From positions 1 to 44,429 of the forward strand of contig JACQEH010000058.1 in the NCBI GenBank assembly GCA_016200675.1: a DNA stretch of 44,429 bases, written 5' to 3'. The position numbers and the translations under genes were made by a program. Positions 1-7,146 of this stretch are shown piece by piece. The stretch comes from Chloroflexota bacterium (GTDB lineage Bacteria; Chloroflexota; Limnocylindria; Limnocylindrales; CSP1-4). Under the pieces are notes generated by a model. It was given only the letters and a program-made list of their open reading frames with translations, was not told the origin of the DNA and did no database searches. How positions within the stretch are numbered: position 1 is the stretch's first letter; the number at the start of each line of letters is the position of its first letter.

Positions 1-176
1 CCGATCGGGAAGGCGAGGGCGGCGGGCATGTGGACGAAGACATCGAAGCGCCAGTCGCGGCGCCCCGCCTCGAGGACCAGGACGTTCGTCCCGGGATCCT
101 CGGACAGGCGGTTGGCGAGGACGCAGCCGGCGGACCCGCCGCCGACGATGACGTAGTCGTACCGCTTGCTCTTCAC
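1..176 (-). CDS. GMC-family (choline dehydrogenase-like) oxidoreductase, N-terminal fragment
   Basis: Only the first 58 codons lie in the window; the gene runs off the left edge. The product begins VKSKRYDYVIVGGGSAG, a textbook FAD/ADP-binding beta-alpha-beta fold (GGGSAGCVLA), followed by NRLSEDPGTNVLVLEAG, the pattern of GMC oxidoreductases such as choline and alcohol dehydrogenases, which oxidise alcohols with FAD. The GTG at 176 is preferred because a TAGCAT box ends 6 nt upstream, as at several other genes here. It follows the small membrane gene by 107 bp on the same strand and probably has its own promoter. Family assignment is firm; the substrate cannot be told from this fragment. Confidence 0.88.
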   Translation of the reverse strand, partial: MKSKRYDYVIVGGGSAGCVLANRLSEDPGTNVLVLEAGRRDWRFDVFVHMPAALAFPI

Positions 177-182
177 CCGCGG

Positions 183-188
183 ATGCTA
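183..188 (-). promoter_or_regulatory. -10 box (TAGCAT) of leaderless GMC gene
   Basis: On the minus strand TAGCAT is followed by six bases and then the GTG start at 176. Transcription would begin at or next to the start codon. No ribosome binding site is visible. Confidence 0.45.
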
Positions 189-283
189 GCGCCTGCGCAC
201 CGGCGCGCGAGGTCGCGTCAGGCAGGCGTGATCCCGGTCGGCATGACCAAGGCCCCCCAGGCCCGCGCCGATGGAGCCGACCG

Positions 284-523
284 TCATGATGATCCCGGTC
301 CCCGCCCGAGGACCGAGTCGCGGACGACGCGCCGGCGGATCCTGGCCAAGAACACGTCGAGGACGAGGTGGCTCGCCGAGTCGACGGCGATCGCGATGAC
401 GACCACGGTGAAGTTCGGGAAGACCCCGAGGGCGGCAACGCCCTTCGAGAGGGCGAGGCCACCAACGACGATGGGCAGCCTGGGCGACTCGTCGGGCGTC
501 GCGCCTTGTAGGAGCGCTCGCAC
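284..523 (-). CDS. small membrane protein of unknown function
   Basis: About 79 residues from a GTG at 523, 28 bp after the stop of the DM13 gene. The middle is hydrophobic (PIVVGGLALSKGVAALGV and FTVVVIAIAVDSASHLVL), enough for two membrane helices, and the tail is basic (ARIRRRVVRDS), so the C-terminus is probably cytoplasmic. I do not recognise the family. The frame stays open further upstream, but there it only shadows the DM13 gene, so a start inside that gene was rejected. Close spacing suggests co-transcription with the DM13 gene. Codon pattern looks coding; the function is unknown. Confidence 0.5.
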   Translation of the reverse strand: MRALLQGATPDESPRLPIVVGGLALSKGVAALGVFPNFTVVVIAIAVDSASHLVLDVFLARIRRRVVRDSVLGRGPGSS

Positions 524-551
524 CAGCCCGGCACCGGGCGTCGTGGAACGG

Positions 552-1250
552 TCAGCCAGCTCCGGCGAGCTCAGCGACGGCGAACTGGACGGCGAATTGC
601 TTGCACCAGACCACGACGCTGGCGCCGACGGAGGCGTCGGATCCTGCCGGCAAGTCCATGCTGAACGTGCCATCCGTGGCTCGAAGCTTGCCAAGCTCGA
701 TTGCGCCTGCCGAATAGCCCGCCGCGTTGGGCGAGAGGTAGACGTAGAGATCAGGACCGTTCCTCACCGAGAAGGCATCGAACCGAACGGTCCACGCTCC
801 GGGCGCCGTTTCGATGAGCGTCGCGGTCCCGCGGCCAAAATGGAACTCGTCGGCTCCCTTGAAGGTGCCTGCCCTCGGTGGCTCGAGGACCGGGCTTTGG
901 GACGGTGGGTGAGATTCCTCCGGGCCTGACGGCGCCGGTCCCGCCGACGCCGGATCAGGAGTAGCCCGTGATGCTGGCGATGCCACCGCGATCAGGGCCG
1001 GCTCGTCGAGGGATGTCCGGATGAAGAGCGGCGAACCGAGGTACCACGCGCCGGGCAGGCATATGGCGAGCGTTACTGCGATCGCTGCCGCGGAGCGACC
1101 CGGGTGTCGGCGGGCGGCGGCGAACCATCCTCTCCGCCGACCCGCGACTCCCACGATCAGGGCAAGAATGAGGAGCCCAATGGAGATGGCGATTCGGTTC
1201 GGATAGAGCGTCGTCGCGAAGGCGCGCTCGAGGTCGCCAAGAAGGTTCAT
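552..1250 (-). CDS. membrane-anchored DM13-domain protein
   Basis: 232 residues. Two hydrophobic segments near residues 20-36 and 50-72 are followed by a low-complexity Pro/Ser linker (about 85-125) and a C-terminal DM13 domain (about 128-230), starting GTFKGADEFHFGRGTA and ending VVVWCKQFAVQFAVAEL. The conserved Cys in the WCKxF motif (near residue 216) is present. DM13 domains are thought to act in extracytoplasmic redox or electron transfer, with that cysteine possibly binding a cofactor. The gene starts 44 bp after the histidine kinase stop on the same strand, so it may be controlled by, or serve as partner for, the two-component system. Family call is good; role is inferred. Confidence 0.85.
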   Translation of the reverse strand: MNLLGDLERAFATTLYPNRIAISIGLLILALIVGVAGRRRGWFAAARRHPGRSAAAIAVTLAICLPGAWYLGSPLFIRTSLDEPALIAVASPASRATPDPASAGPAPSGPEESHPPSQSPVLEPPRAGTFKGADEFHFGRGTATLIETAPGAWTVRFDAFSVRNGPDLYVYLSPNAAGYSAGAIELGKLRATDGTFSMDLPAGSDASVGASVVVWCKQFAVQFAVAELAGAG

Positions 1251-1294
1251 GCCGCCCAGCCTGAGCCGTCGCGATGACGGCCCGATGACGCCCC

Positions 1295-2359
1295 TCAGCC
1301 GGCCGACGGCAGCCGGAACCAGAAGGTCGTCCAGGCCGCGTCCGAGGCGGCGCCCACGCGGCCTCCAGCATCCTCGACGAGCCGCTTCACGATGGCCAGG
1401 CCGATGCCCGCCCCGCCGCGCGCGGGGTCCCTTGACTTCTCGACGCGGTAGAAGCGCTCCCAGACCCGGGGCAGGTCATCGGGCGGGATCGGCGAGCCGG
1501 TGTTCTTGATCCAGACGAGGGCGCCCTCGGGCGTCCGCGCCGCCGCCAGCCGGACGATCCCGCCGGACGGCGTGTAGCGGATGGCGTTCTGGAAGAGGTT
1601 CGCCATGACCTGGGCCAGCTCGTCCGGACGGGCCCGGACGAAGAGGCCGTCCTCGGCCGCCACGTTGAGGCGCACCGAGCGTCGGGCCAGGGCCGGCGCG
1701 GCCAGGTCGGCGGCGCCCCGGACCAGGGCGCCGAGGTCCACGTCCATCGGCTGCGGGCGCTCGCCCTCGGCCCCGGCGAGGACGTCGAGCGAGGCGGCCA
1801 GGCGGCCCAGCCGGTCCACCTCCTCGCGGAGCGAATCGAAGGTCGCCGGATCGGGCGGCAGCACCCCGTCGCGGAGGGCCTCGAGGTAGCCCTGCAGGTT
1901 GGTCAGCGGGGTCCGCAGCTCGTGGGAGGCGTTGACCACGAACTCGCGGCGCATCATCTCCTGCTCCTCGAGCCGGTCGGCCATGGTGTTGTAGGCTGCG
2001 GCCAGCGAACGGACCTCGACCGGACCCTCCTCGGGAACGCGAGCCGTGAGGTCGCCCGCCGCGATCCGCTCGGCCGCATCGGCGACATGCTGGATCGGGC
2101 GGGCGAGCATCCGGCCGAAGGCGGCGGCCAGGACGAGGGCGACGATCGCGGCGACCACGAGGGCCAGGCCGAAGATCACGGTCACGCTGGCGTCGAACAT
2201 CTGGTGCGCGTGATCCGCGGACTCGCCGGCCGCGACCATCAGGGCGGCGAACGACTCGCCGCCGATGCGGATGACGCCGACGGCGATGATCGCGACGGCC
2301 AGCCCCGCGACGGCCAGCGCGGCGATCGCGATGCGGGCGGCGATCCCCCGTGCCCTCAC
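1295..2359 (-). CDS. sensor histidine kinase, HAMP/HisKA type
   Basis: 354 residues. Transmembrane helix at about 8-30, a short extracytoplasmic loop (31-58), second helix about 59-82, HAMP domain with the ARPIQHVADAAERIAAGD pattern (about 83-135), HisKA with the phospho-acceptor motif NASHELRTPLTNLQ (His146), then a HATPase domain with the N box (NLFQNAIRYTP) and G box (GGAGIGLAIVKRL). It would sense a signal at the membrane and phosphorylate the regulator encoded just upstream. The GTG at 2359 lies 7 bp after the regulator's stop codon, so the two are co-transcribed. All catalytic motifs look intact. The very short sensing loop suggests a membrane-borne or small signal. Confidence 0.94.
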   Translation of the reverse strand: MRARGIAARIAIAALAVAGLAVAIIAVGVIRIGGESFAALMVAAGESADHAHQMFDASVTVIFGLALVVAAIVALVLAAAFGRMLARPIQHVADAAERIAAGDLTARVPEEGPVEVRSLAAAYNTMADRLEEQEMMRREFVVNASHELRTPLTNLQGYLEALRDGVLPPDPATFDSLREEVDRLGRLAASLDVLAGAEGERPQPMDVDLGALVRGAADLAAPALARRSVRLNVAAEDGLFVRARPDELAQVMANLFQNAIRYTPSGGIVRLAAARTPEGALVWIKNTGSPIPPDDLPRVWERFYRVEKSRDPARGGAGIGLAIVKRLVEDAGGRVGAASDAAWTTFWFRLPSAG

Positions 2360-2366
2360 GAGGGCC

Positions 2367-3107
2367 TCACGTCGCGGTCGGGCGAGTCAGGCGCTCGACG
2401 GGCCCGGCAGCCCGGTATCCAGCGCCGCGAACGGTGGCGATGTAGCGGGGCTCCGCGGCGTCGTCGCCGAGCTTCTCGCGGAGGCGCTTGACGTAGACGT
2501 CGATGGCCCGGTCGGTGACGTCGGCCTCGGCGGCGCCGTGGATCGCGTCGAGGAGCTGGTCGCGGGTGAGGATGCGGCCTTCGGCGCCGAGAAGGGCGGC
2601 CAGGAGTCGCATCTCCAGGATGCTGAGGACGACCGTCCGACCGCCGGCGCGAACGGCGTGGCGCGCAACGTCGACCTCGAGGTCGGCCAGTCGGAAGCGG
2701 AGGTTCGCTGACAGGGGCTCGGGGCCGTCGCGCTCGGTCCGGCGAAGGATGGTCCGGACGCGGGCCACGAGCTCCGCCGGCGAGAAGGGCTTCGGCAGGT
2801 AGTCGTCGGCACCCTCCGAGAGGCCCTGGATCCGGTCGCCGGTGGAGCCCCGCGCCGAGAGGACGAGGATCGGGATGTCGCCCATCGCCCGGGTCCGCCG
2901 GATCACCGCCAGGCCGTCGACCTCGGGCAGCATCAGGTCCAGGACCACCAGCCGCGGCCGGTGGTCCTCGATGGCCCGCAGCGCCGCCCGGCCGTCGCCG
3001 GCGCTGATCACCCGGAACCGCTCGCGCTCGAGGTAGGCGCGGACGAGGGCCACGATCTTCGGATCGTCGTCCACGACGAGGATGGGCGCGGGCTCGGATC
3101 GGGGCAT
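2367..3107 (-). CDS. OmpR/PhoB-family response regulator
   Basis: 246 residues from the ATG at 3107; an in-frame ATG at 3119 is a possible alternative. Receiver domain at about 8-120 with the acidic pocket VVDDD and phospho-acceptor Asp57 (VVLDLMLPEVDGL), conserved Ser/Thr in LVLSARG and Lys in YLPKPFSPAEL. A winged-helix DNA-binding domain follows (about 145-240) with the transactivation-loop and wing signature YVKRLREKLGDD...YIATVRGAGYR. It heads the minus-strand operon with the kinase and the DM13 gene, and is divergent from the small gene at 3189, with 81 bp between them for shared control. Confidence 0.94.
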   Translation of the reverse strand: MPRSEPAPILVVDDDPKIVALVRAYLERERFRVISAGDGRAALRAIEDHRPRLVVLDLMLPEVDGLAVIRRTRAMGDIPILVLSARGSTGDRIQGLSEGADDYLPKPFSPAELVARVRTILRRTERDGPEPLSANLRFRLADLEVDVARHAVRAGGRTVVLSILEMRLLAALLGAEGRILTRDQLLDAIHGAAEADVTDRAIDVYVKRLREKLGDDAAEPRYIATVRGAGYRAAGPVERLTRPTAT

Positions 3108-3176
3108 GGACGGGATCATCGCCGCCCGAAGGCTGGCGGACAACCGTGACGCGTCGATGACCCGCGTCGCCGCGCC

Positions 3177-3182
3177 TAGACT
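3177..3182 (+). promoter_or_regulatory. -10 box (TAGACT) of leaderless small gene
   Basis: TAGACT is followed by six bases and then the GTG start at 3189, the same spacing seen at other leaderless candidates in this window. It supports that GTG as the start. Confidence 0.45.
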
Positions 3183-3188
3183 CGTGGT

Positions 3189-3482
3189 GTGGCCACGCCG
3201 ACCGCCGACCATGCCCGCGTCCGCGACCTGCCGTGGCGCATCGACCACCGCGGGCCTCGGGCTGGGCATGCGTTCCAGCCGACCCCGGTCCGCAGCGCGG
3301 CCGTGGCCCGGTCCTGGATGGACGACCTCCGGGCGAGCCTCATCCGGATCTGGCTGGCGAACCTCGGGGCCTGGGAGGCCATCGTCGGTGTGCGCCCCGG
3401 CTGCACCGTGGCCTGCGAGGATGAGGGCGTCGACCGCCACCTTGCGGCCTGGTCGGAACTCGTCGAGACGCTGGTCGCCTGA
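3189..3482 (+). CDS. small hypothetical protein
   Basis: 97 residues, soluble, no signal peptide or membrane segment. The C-terminal half (SWMDDLRASLIRIWLANLGAWEAIVG) looks helical. I do not recognise the family. The start is set by a TAGACT box 6 nt upstream. The stop lies 3 bp before the ATG of the next small gene, so the two form a bicistron. Codon bias matches the neighbours, which supports coding. Confidence 0.55.
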   Translation: MATPTADHARVRDLPWRIDHRGPRAGHAFQPTPVRSAAVARSWMDDLRASLIRIWLANLGAWEAIVGVRPGCTVACEDEGVDRHLAAWSELVETLVA

Positions 3483-3485
3483 GGC

Positions 3486-3707
3486 ATGGACGCCCTCACG
3501 ATCTTCGGGGCCGTCGCCGTCTCGGCGATGCTCGTCACCTACGCGCTCGAGGACCGATCGCCGAGGTACGTGCTGGCATTCGCCGTGGCGTCTCTCGCCT
3601 CGTCGGGCTACGGCTTCCTGCAGGGCGCCTGGCCATTCGGCGTCGTGGAGCTGGTGTGGTCGGCGGTCGCGCTCGTGCGCTGGCGGCGGCGCGCCTTCAA
3701 GGCATGA
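3486..3707 (+). CDS. small two- or three-helix membrane protein
   Basis: 73 residues, almost entirely hydrophobic: helix about 5-21, helix about 29-45 (YVLAFAVASLASSGYGFLQG) and helix about 48-64 ending in a positively charged tail (RWRRRAFKA). The pattern (YALEDRSPRYVLAFA...WPFGVVELVWSAVALVRW) is like the short uncharacterised membrane proteins found in many bacteria. It sits 3 bp after the preceding small gene and is probably co-translated with it. No function can be assigned. Confidence 0.65.
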   Translation: MDALTIFGAVAVSAMLVTYALEDRSPRYVLAFAVASLASSGYGFLQGAWPFGVVELVWSAVALVRWRRRAFKA

Positions 3708-3779
3708 AGTCGGCCAAGCTCTCATCCAGCCCTCACGAAGCCGCGGCAAGGTGCAGCCAACGCCACCGAAGGAGCTGAT

Positions 3780-4709
3780 GTGTCCCAGGCCGTGCCGTCG
3801 TCGACAACGATCGACGTCCCCTCGATCGCCGCCGCGCCCATCCCGACCTTCGAAGGTCGGCCCCTGCCCGATCCCACCGAACCGGCATGGGACCAGGGCC
3901 TGGCCTTCGACATCCAGACCCTGATCGACCGCCGTCAGGCCCTCAAGCTCCTCGGCCGGGTGGGCCTCGGAGCGGGCATGGTCACCCTGGCGGCGTGCGC
4001 TCCCGCCGCCTCGGCGCTCATGAGCGCGTCGCCGTCGGCGGGCTCATCCGTGGCCGCGGGGTCATCCGCCGCCTGCGCGCTGATTCCCGAGGAGACGGCC
4101 GGTCCCTTTCCCGGCGACGGCTCCAACGGGCCCGACATCCTCGCCCAGAGCGGCGTCGTGAGGCCGGACATCCGGGCCAGCTTCGGCGCTTCGACCACGG
4201 TCGCTCCCGGCGTCCCGCTGACGATCAAGCTCACGATCCTCGACCTCGCCCAGGGATGTGCGCCGCTTGCCGGGGCAGCCGTCTATGCATGGCACTGCGA
4301 CCAGGCCGGCAACTACTCGATGTACTCGGCGGCAGCCCGGACGGAGAACTACCTGCGTGGGGTCCAGGCCGCCGGCACCGACGGGATCGTGACCTTCCAG
4401 AGCATCTTCCCGGCCTGCTATGCGGGTCGCTGGCCGCACATCCACTTCGAGGTCTATCCCAGCCTCGCCAAGGCGACGTCACAGGCCAACAAGATCGCGA
4501 CCTCCCAGATCGCCCTGCCGAAGGCCAGTTGCGACGCCGTCTATGCGACCGCCGGCTACGGCCAGAGCATCACCAACCTCTCGCAGGTGAGCCTCGCTAC
4601 GGACAACGTCTTCGGCGACGACGGCGGCGTCCACGAGCTGGGAACCGTCACGGGCTCGGTCGCGGATGGCTTCACGGTTGCCCTGCTCGTCCCCGTTCGC
4701 GCCAGCTGA
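3780..4709 (+). CDS. exported intradiol dioxygenase-like lipoprotein
   Basis: 309 residues. A twin-arginine-like signal sits unusually deep (DRRQALKLLGRVGLGAG, RR at 51-52), followed by a lipobox-like LAAC (Cys73) and a Ser/Ala-rich linker. The C-terminal domain (about 100-305) is an intradiol ring-cleavage dioxygenase fold: WHCDQAGNYS (Tyr179), PACYAGRWPHIHFEV (Tyr214, His220, His222) supply the expected two Tyr and two His ligands of non-haem Fe(III). Such enzymes cleave catechol-type rings; exported versions are widespread and mostly uncharacterised. GTG start at 3780, preceded by AAGGAGC. Family is firm, substrate unknown. Confidence 0.88.
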   Translation: MSQAVPSSTTIDVPSIAAAPIPTFEGRPLPDPTEPAWDQGLAFDIQTLIDRRQALKLLGRVGLGAGMVTLAACAPAASALMSASPSAGSSVAAGSSAACALIPEETAGPFPGDGSNGPDILAQSGVVRPDIRASFGASTTVAPGVPLTIKLTILDLAQGCAPLAGAAVYAWHCDQAGNYSMYSAAARTENYLRGVQAAGTDGIVTFQSIFPACYAGRWPHIHFEVYPSLAKATSQANKIATSQIALPKASCDAVYATAGYGQSITNLSQVSLATDNVFGDDGGVHELGTVTGSVADGFTVALLVPVRAS

Positions 4710-4799
4710 TACGTGCCCGGCAGCCGATGGCGGCGCTGGGCAGGCCGATCTCGATGCCCGGCAATGACTACCAATGCATAACGATCCGGCACCTCCCGG

Positions 4800-4883
4800 C
4801 CACCCGGCGCCACCCGGCGCCACCCGGCCACCCGGCCACCCGGCCACCCGGCCACCCGGCCACCCGGCCACCCGGCCACCCGG
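4800..4883 (+). repeat. 8-bp tandem repeat (CCACCCGG)n
   Basis: Two 10-bp units (CCACCCGGCG) are followed by eight perfect copies of CCACCCGG from 4820 to 4883. The unit length is not a multiple of three, so any copy-number change shifts a reading frame. It lies directly before the remains of an SRPBCC gene. Confidence 0.95.
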
Positions 4884-5289
4884 GAGGAGATCACCGAGGT
4901 CCTCTCGACGCGGCGGGCCTCGCCCGCTGGTGGCCCTCGGATGACCTGGAAGGCACCGTCGCCAACCGGGCGACGCCCGAGGCGTTGGCCGGGTGGTCGG
5001 CCTCTCCACAAAGGGCTCGCCCTCGTACGCGCTCCGCTGGCGGTTCACGGTGACGGACTCCGACGCGCCGATCGGCGTTCGCATCGAGGCCCAGGTCGAC
5101 TTCGTCGGCCGCGGCATCTGGAGGCTCATGGTCGAGCGGGCGCCGACGACCCGGCCGGGCCCAGGACCCGCGCCGTCTACGACCGGAAGATCGTGGCCGC
5201 GAAGGGCCTCCTCAAGACCTCCCCGGTCATCAAGCCGATCTTCGCGGCAGACCCCTGCCGTTCGGCCCTTGATTCCCTGAATCGGGCGG
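4884..5289 (+). pseudogene. decayed SRPBCC/polyketide cyclase-like gene
   Basis: Pieces of one protein are readable in successive frames: EITEVLS, then DAAGLARWWPSDDLEGTV, then VGLSTKGSPSYALRWRFTV...VDFVGRGIWRLMVE, then YDRKIVAAKGLLK...PVIKPIFAAD. Order and content match SRPBCC proteins of the START/Bet v1-like fold, whose C-terminal part normally carries a similar LLK...KPIFAANH motif. At least three frame changes are needed to join them, so no full-length protein can be made. The 5' end abuts the 8-bp tandem repeat, which may have caused the damage. It lies immediately upstream of padR, a common partner arrangement for SRPBCC genes. Limits are approximate. Confidence 0.75.
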
Positions 5290-5309
5290 CTACCATGCAT
5301 GGCATGGTA
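5269..5309 (+). promoter_or_regulatory. padR promoter with overlapping inverted-repeat operator
   Basis: TTGATT (5269-5274) and TACCAT (5291-5296) are spaced 16 bp. A perfect inverted repeat, TACCATGC (5291-5298) and GCATGGTA (5302-5309) with a 3-nt spacer, covers the -10 box and the start codon. This is a likely autoregulatory site for PadR. Seven bases separate TACCAT from the ATG at 5304. Confidence 0.55.
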
Positions 5310-5660
5310 CTTGGCGAGACGAAGAGCAGCCTCACGGAGCTTCGACGCGGGGTCGTCGAGCACTGCGTGCTCGCGCTGTTAGCTCGCCGCGAGGGCTACG
5401 CGTTCGATCTCGTTCGAGTCCTGTCGGAGCGTGCCCTCGTCACCAGTGAGGGGACGATCTACCCACTCCTCGCGCGCCTCCGTCGGGAAGGGCTGGCGAC
5501 CACGACCTGGCAGGAATCCGAGGCGGGGCCGCCGCGTCGTTACTACCGAATCACCGGGGACGGCCGGCGCGCGCTCGACTCGTTCGTGGGCGAGTGGGCG
5601 ACCTTCCGAGACGCGGTCGATGCGCTGCTCGAAGATGATCAGGATGGGGTGATGCGATGA
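5304..5660 (+). CDS. PadR-family transcriptional regulator
   Basis: 118 residues from the ATG at 5304; an ATG at 5295 in the same frame would add three residues. The N-terminal winged-helix signature is clear: LTELRRGVVEHCVLALL, EGTIYPLLARLRREGL, then the wing RRYYRITGDGRRAL. PadR repressors often respond to small hydrophobic compounds and regulate exporters or their own operon. A perfect inverted repeat overlaps the start codon, pointing to autoregulation. The stop overlaps the start of the next gene by 4 bp (ATGA), the classic PadR plus HAAS-domain membrane protein pair. Confidence 0.92.
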   Translation: MVLGETKSSLTELRRGVVEHCVLALLARREGYAFDLVRVLSERALVTSEGTIYPLLARLRREGLATTTWQESEAGPPRRYYRITGDGRRALDSFVGEWATFRDAVDALLEDDQDGVMR

Positions 5661-6142
5661 ACGGTGAGCGACTCGTCGCGGGCTATCTCGATCAGCTCAA
5701 CGAGGCGGCTCAGCCCCTCTCGCGGACGCGCAGGTGCGAACTCGTCGCGGAGGTCCGCGAGCACATCGCCGAGGACCTTGCGCGCGGCGATCGGCGTGAC
5801 GAGATCGCGGTTCGAAACGTCCTCGAGCGCCTCGGCCCTCCCGACGCGATCGTCGCCGCCGAGCTTGCTGGAAGCGCGACGAGTGGACCCGCGGGCGTCC
5901 TGACACTCGGGGCGCTTGGACGGAGTCTCGGCGTTGGCGAGGTTCTCGCCGTTCTCCTACTGACGGTCGGGGCTGTGGCCGCACCGGTGATCGGGCCTGC
6001 CATTGGCCTCGTGCTCATGTGGGCGTCGTCTCGATGGTCGACCCCGACGAAGGTCTCGATCACCCTGGTCGCGGTCCTCCTCCTCCTCGTTCCGGTCGTG
6101 CTGCTGATGGCGGCCACTCCGGCCACCGCCCCAACGCCCTAG
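5657..6142 (+). CDS. HAAS-domain membrane protein, PadR partner
   Basis: 161 residues. The N-terminal part (about 1-75) is a HAAS/DUF1700-type helical domain (YLDQLNEAAQPLSRTRRCELVAEVREHIAEDLA...VLERLGPPDAIVAAEL). It is followed by two hydrophobic stretches, about 95-122 and 132-153. Such proteins are typically translated with a PadR regulator and are thought to sense or relay membrane signals. The 4-bp overlap with padR means translational coupling. It ends with a short Ala/Thr/Pro tail outside the membrane helices. Confidence 0.85.
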   Translation: MNGERLVAGYLDQLNEAAQPLSRTRRCELVAEVREHIAEDLARGDRRDEIAVRNVLERLGPPDAIVAAELAGSATSGPAGVLTLGALGRSLGVGEVLAVLLLTVGAVAAPVIGPAIGLVLMWASSRWSTPTKVSITLVAVLLLLVPVVLLMAATPATAPTP

Positions 6143-6486
6143 TGGGTTGCAGCCCGGGCGTTCAGGCCGGCCCGACGCGGAGGCGTGCGAGCAGGCCGGC
6201 GATGCGGGCAACGTCGAGGCAGGCGCGCGCGCTCGCCTCCGTCCGTTCGTAGCAGCGTGACGGGCTACAGCGGCCGAGCTGATCGTCCTGGCTGACCAAT
6301 CCGAGCCCCTCCGCGCTCGGCCCGGCCCCGAAAGGGACGGGGAGTGCGCCTCGCTCCGTTCGTCGGACTCGATCCTGATCAAGCAGCCCGATCATGACGC
6401 TCGAATCCCCGCCCGGCCACCTTGGCGAGCCGCCGTCGCCGGGCAGGCAGCCCCGCCCAGTCACGGACATTGACCCCCGGCAGCGC
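6143..6486. other. intergenic stretch without a recognisable gene
   Basis: 344 bp between two genes that end towards each other. Short open frames exist on the minus strand (for example one ending at 6162), but they have no recognisable motifs, overlap each other and lack ribosome binding sites. I see no convincing gene, RNA or strong terminator here. Confidence 0.5.
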
Positions 6487-7146
6487 CTACTCGAGTCGCG
6501 AGCTCATCCGCAGGTAGGCGAGGACGGCGAGCACGCGCCGGTTGTCGTCGGCGGCCGGCTCCAGGCCGAGCTTGGAGAAGATCGTGTTGACGTGCGCCTC
6601 GACCGTCTTGAGGCCGATCGCCAGGCGCTCGCAGATCGCGGCGTTGGTCCGGCCCTCGGCCATGAGCATCAGGACGTCCCGTTCACGGCCCGTGAGGGTG
6701 CCGATGATGTCTCGCTCGCGGATCGCCAGCAACTCCCGGACGATGTCTGGGTCGACGATCGAGCCGCCCCGCGCCACCCGGCGGAGGGCGTCGACGAAGT
6801 CGTCGACGTCGGCGATTCGCTCCTTCATCAGGTAGCCGAGGCCACCCGCGGCGTTGGCGACGAGGGTCAGCGCGAATCGGGCGTCGAGGTGCTGCGACAG
6901 GACGAGGACGCCGATCGACTTGCCGCGGCTGGCACGGATCGCCTCGACGGCCCGCAGGCCTTCGTCCGTGAAGGTCGGCGGCATCCGGATGTCGACGACG
7001 ACCGCGTCCGGGTGCGCTTCGGCCACGGTCGCCAGCAGACTCACGAGGTCGCCGGCCTGGCCCACGACCTCGATCTGACGCTCGCCGAGGAGTCGGGCGA
7101 TCCCTTCGCGGAGGAGGACCGAGTCCTCGCCGATCACGACCCGCAC
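6487..7146 (-). CDS. NarL/LuxR-family response regulator
   Basis: 219 residues from a GTG at 7146. Receiver domain about 1-125 with phospho-acceptor Asp52 (AVVVDIRMPP) and conserved Lys in YLMKERIADVDDF. The C-terminal LuxR helix-turn-helix is complete: LTGRERDVLMLMAEGRTNAAICERLAIGLKTVEAHVNTIFSKLGL. It overlaps the 3' end of the broken sensor kinase by 13 bp, so the two once formed a normal pair. The regulator itself appears intact although its cognate kinase is not, so it may now be orphaned or driven by another kinase. Confidence 0.93.
   Translation of the reverse strand: MRVVIGEDSVLLREGIARLLGERQIEVVGQAGDLVSLLATVAEAHPDAVVVDIRMPPTFTDEGLRAVEAIRASRGKSIGVLVLSQHLDARFALTLVANAAGGLGYLMKERIADVDDFVDALRRVARGGSIVDPDIVRELLAIRERDIIGTLTGRERDVLMLMAEGRTNAAICERLAIGLKTVEAHVNTIFSKLGLEPAADDNRRVLAVLAYLRMSSRLE

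Noticed and set aside
4800..4883. The tandem CCACCCGG array as a possible CRISPR
   Set aside because: The 8-bp units are contiguous without spacers, so it is a simple tandem repeat.
6162..6470. A minus-strand frame of about 100 codons after the LuxR-type regulator
   Set aside because: It ends in a helix-like stretch but has no ribosome binding site, no TAnnnT box and no family resemblance.
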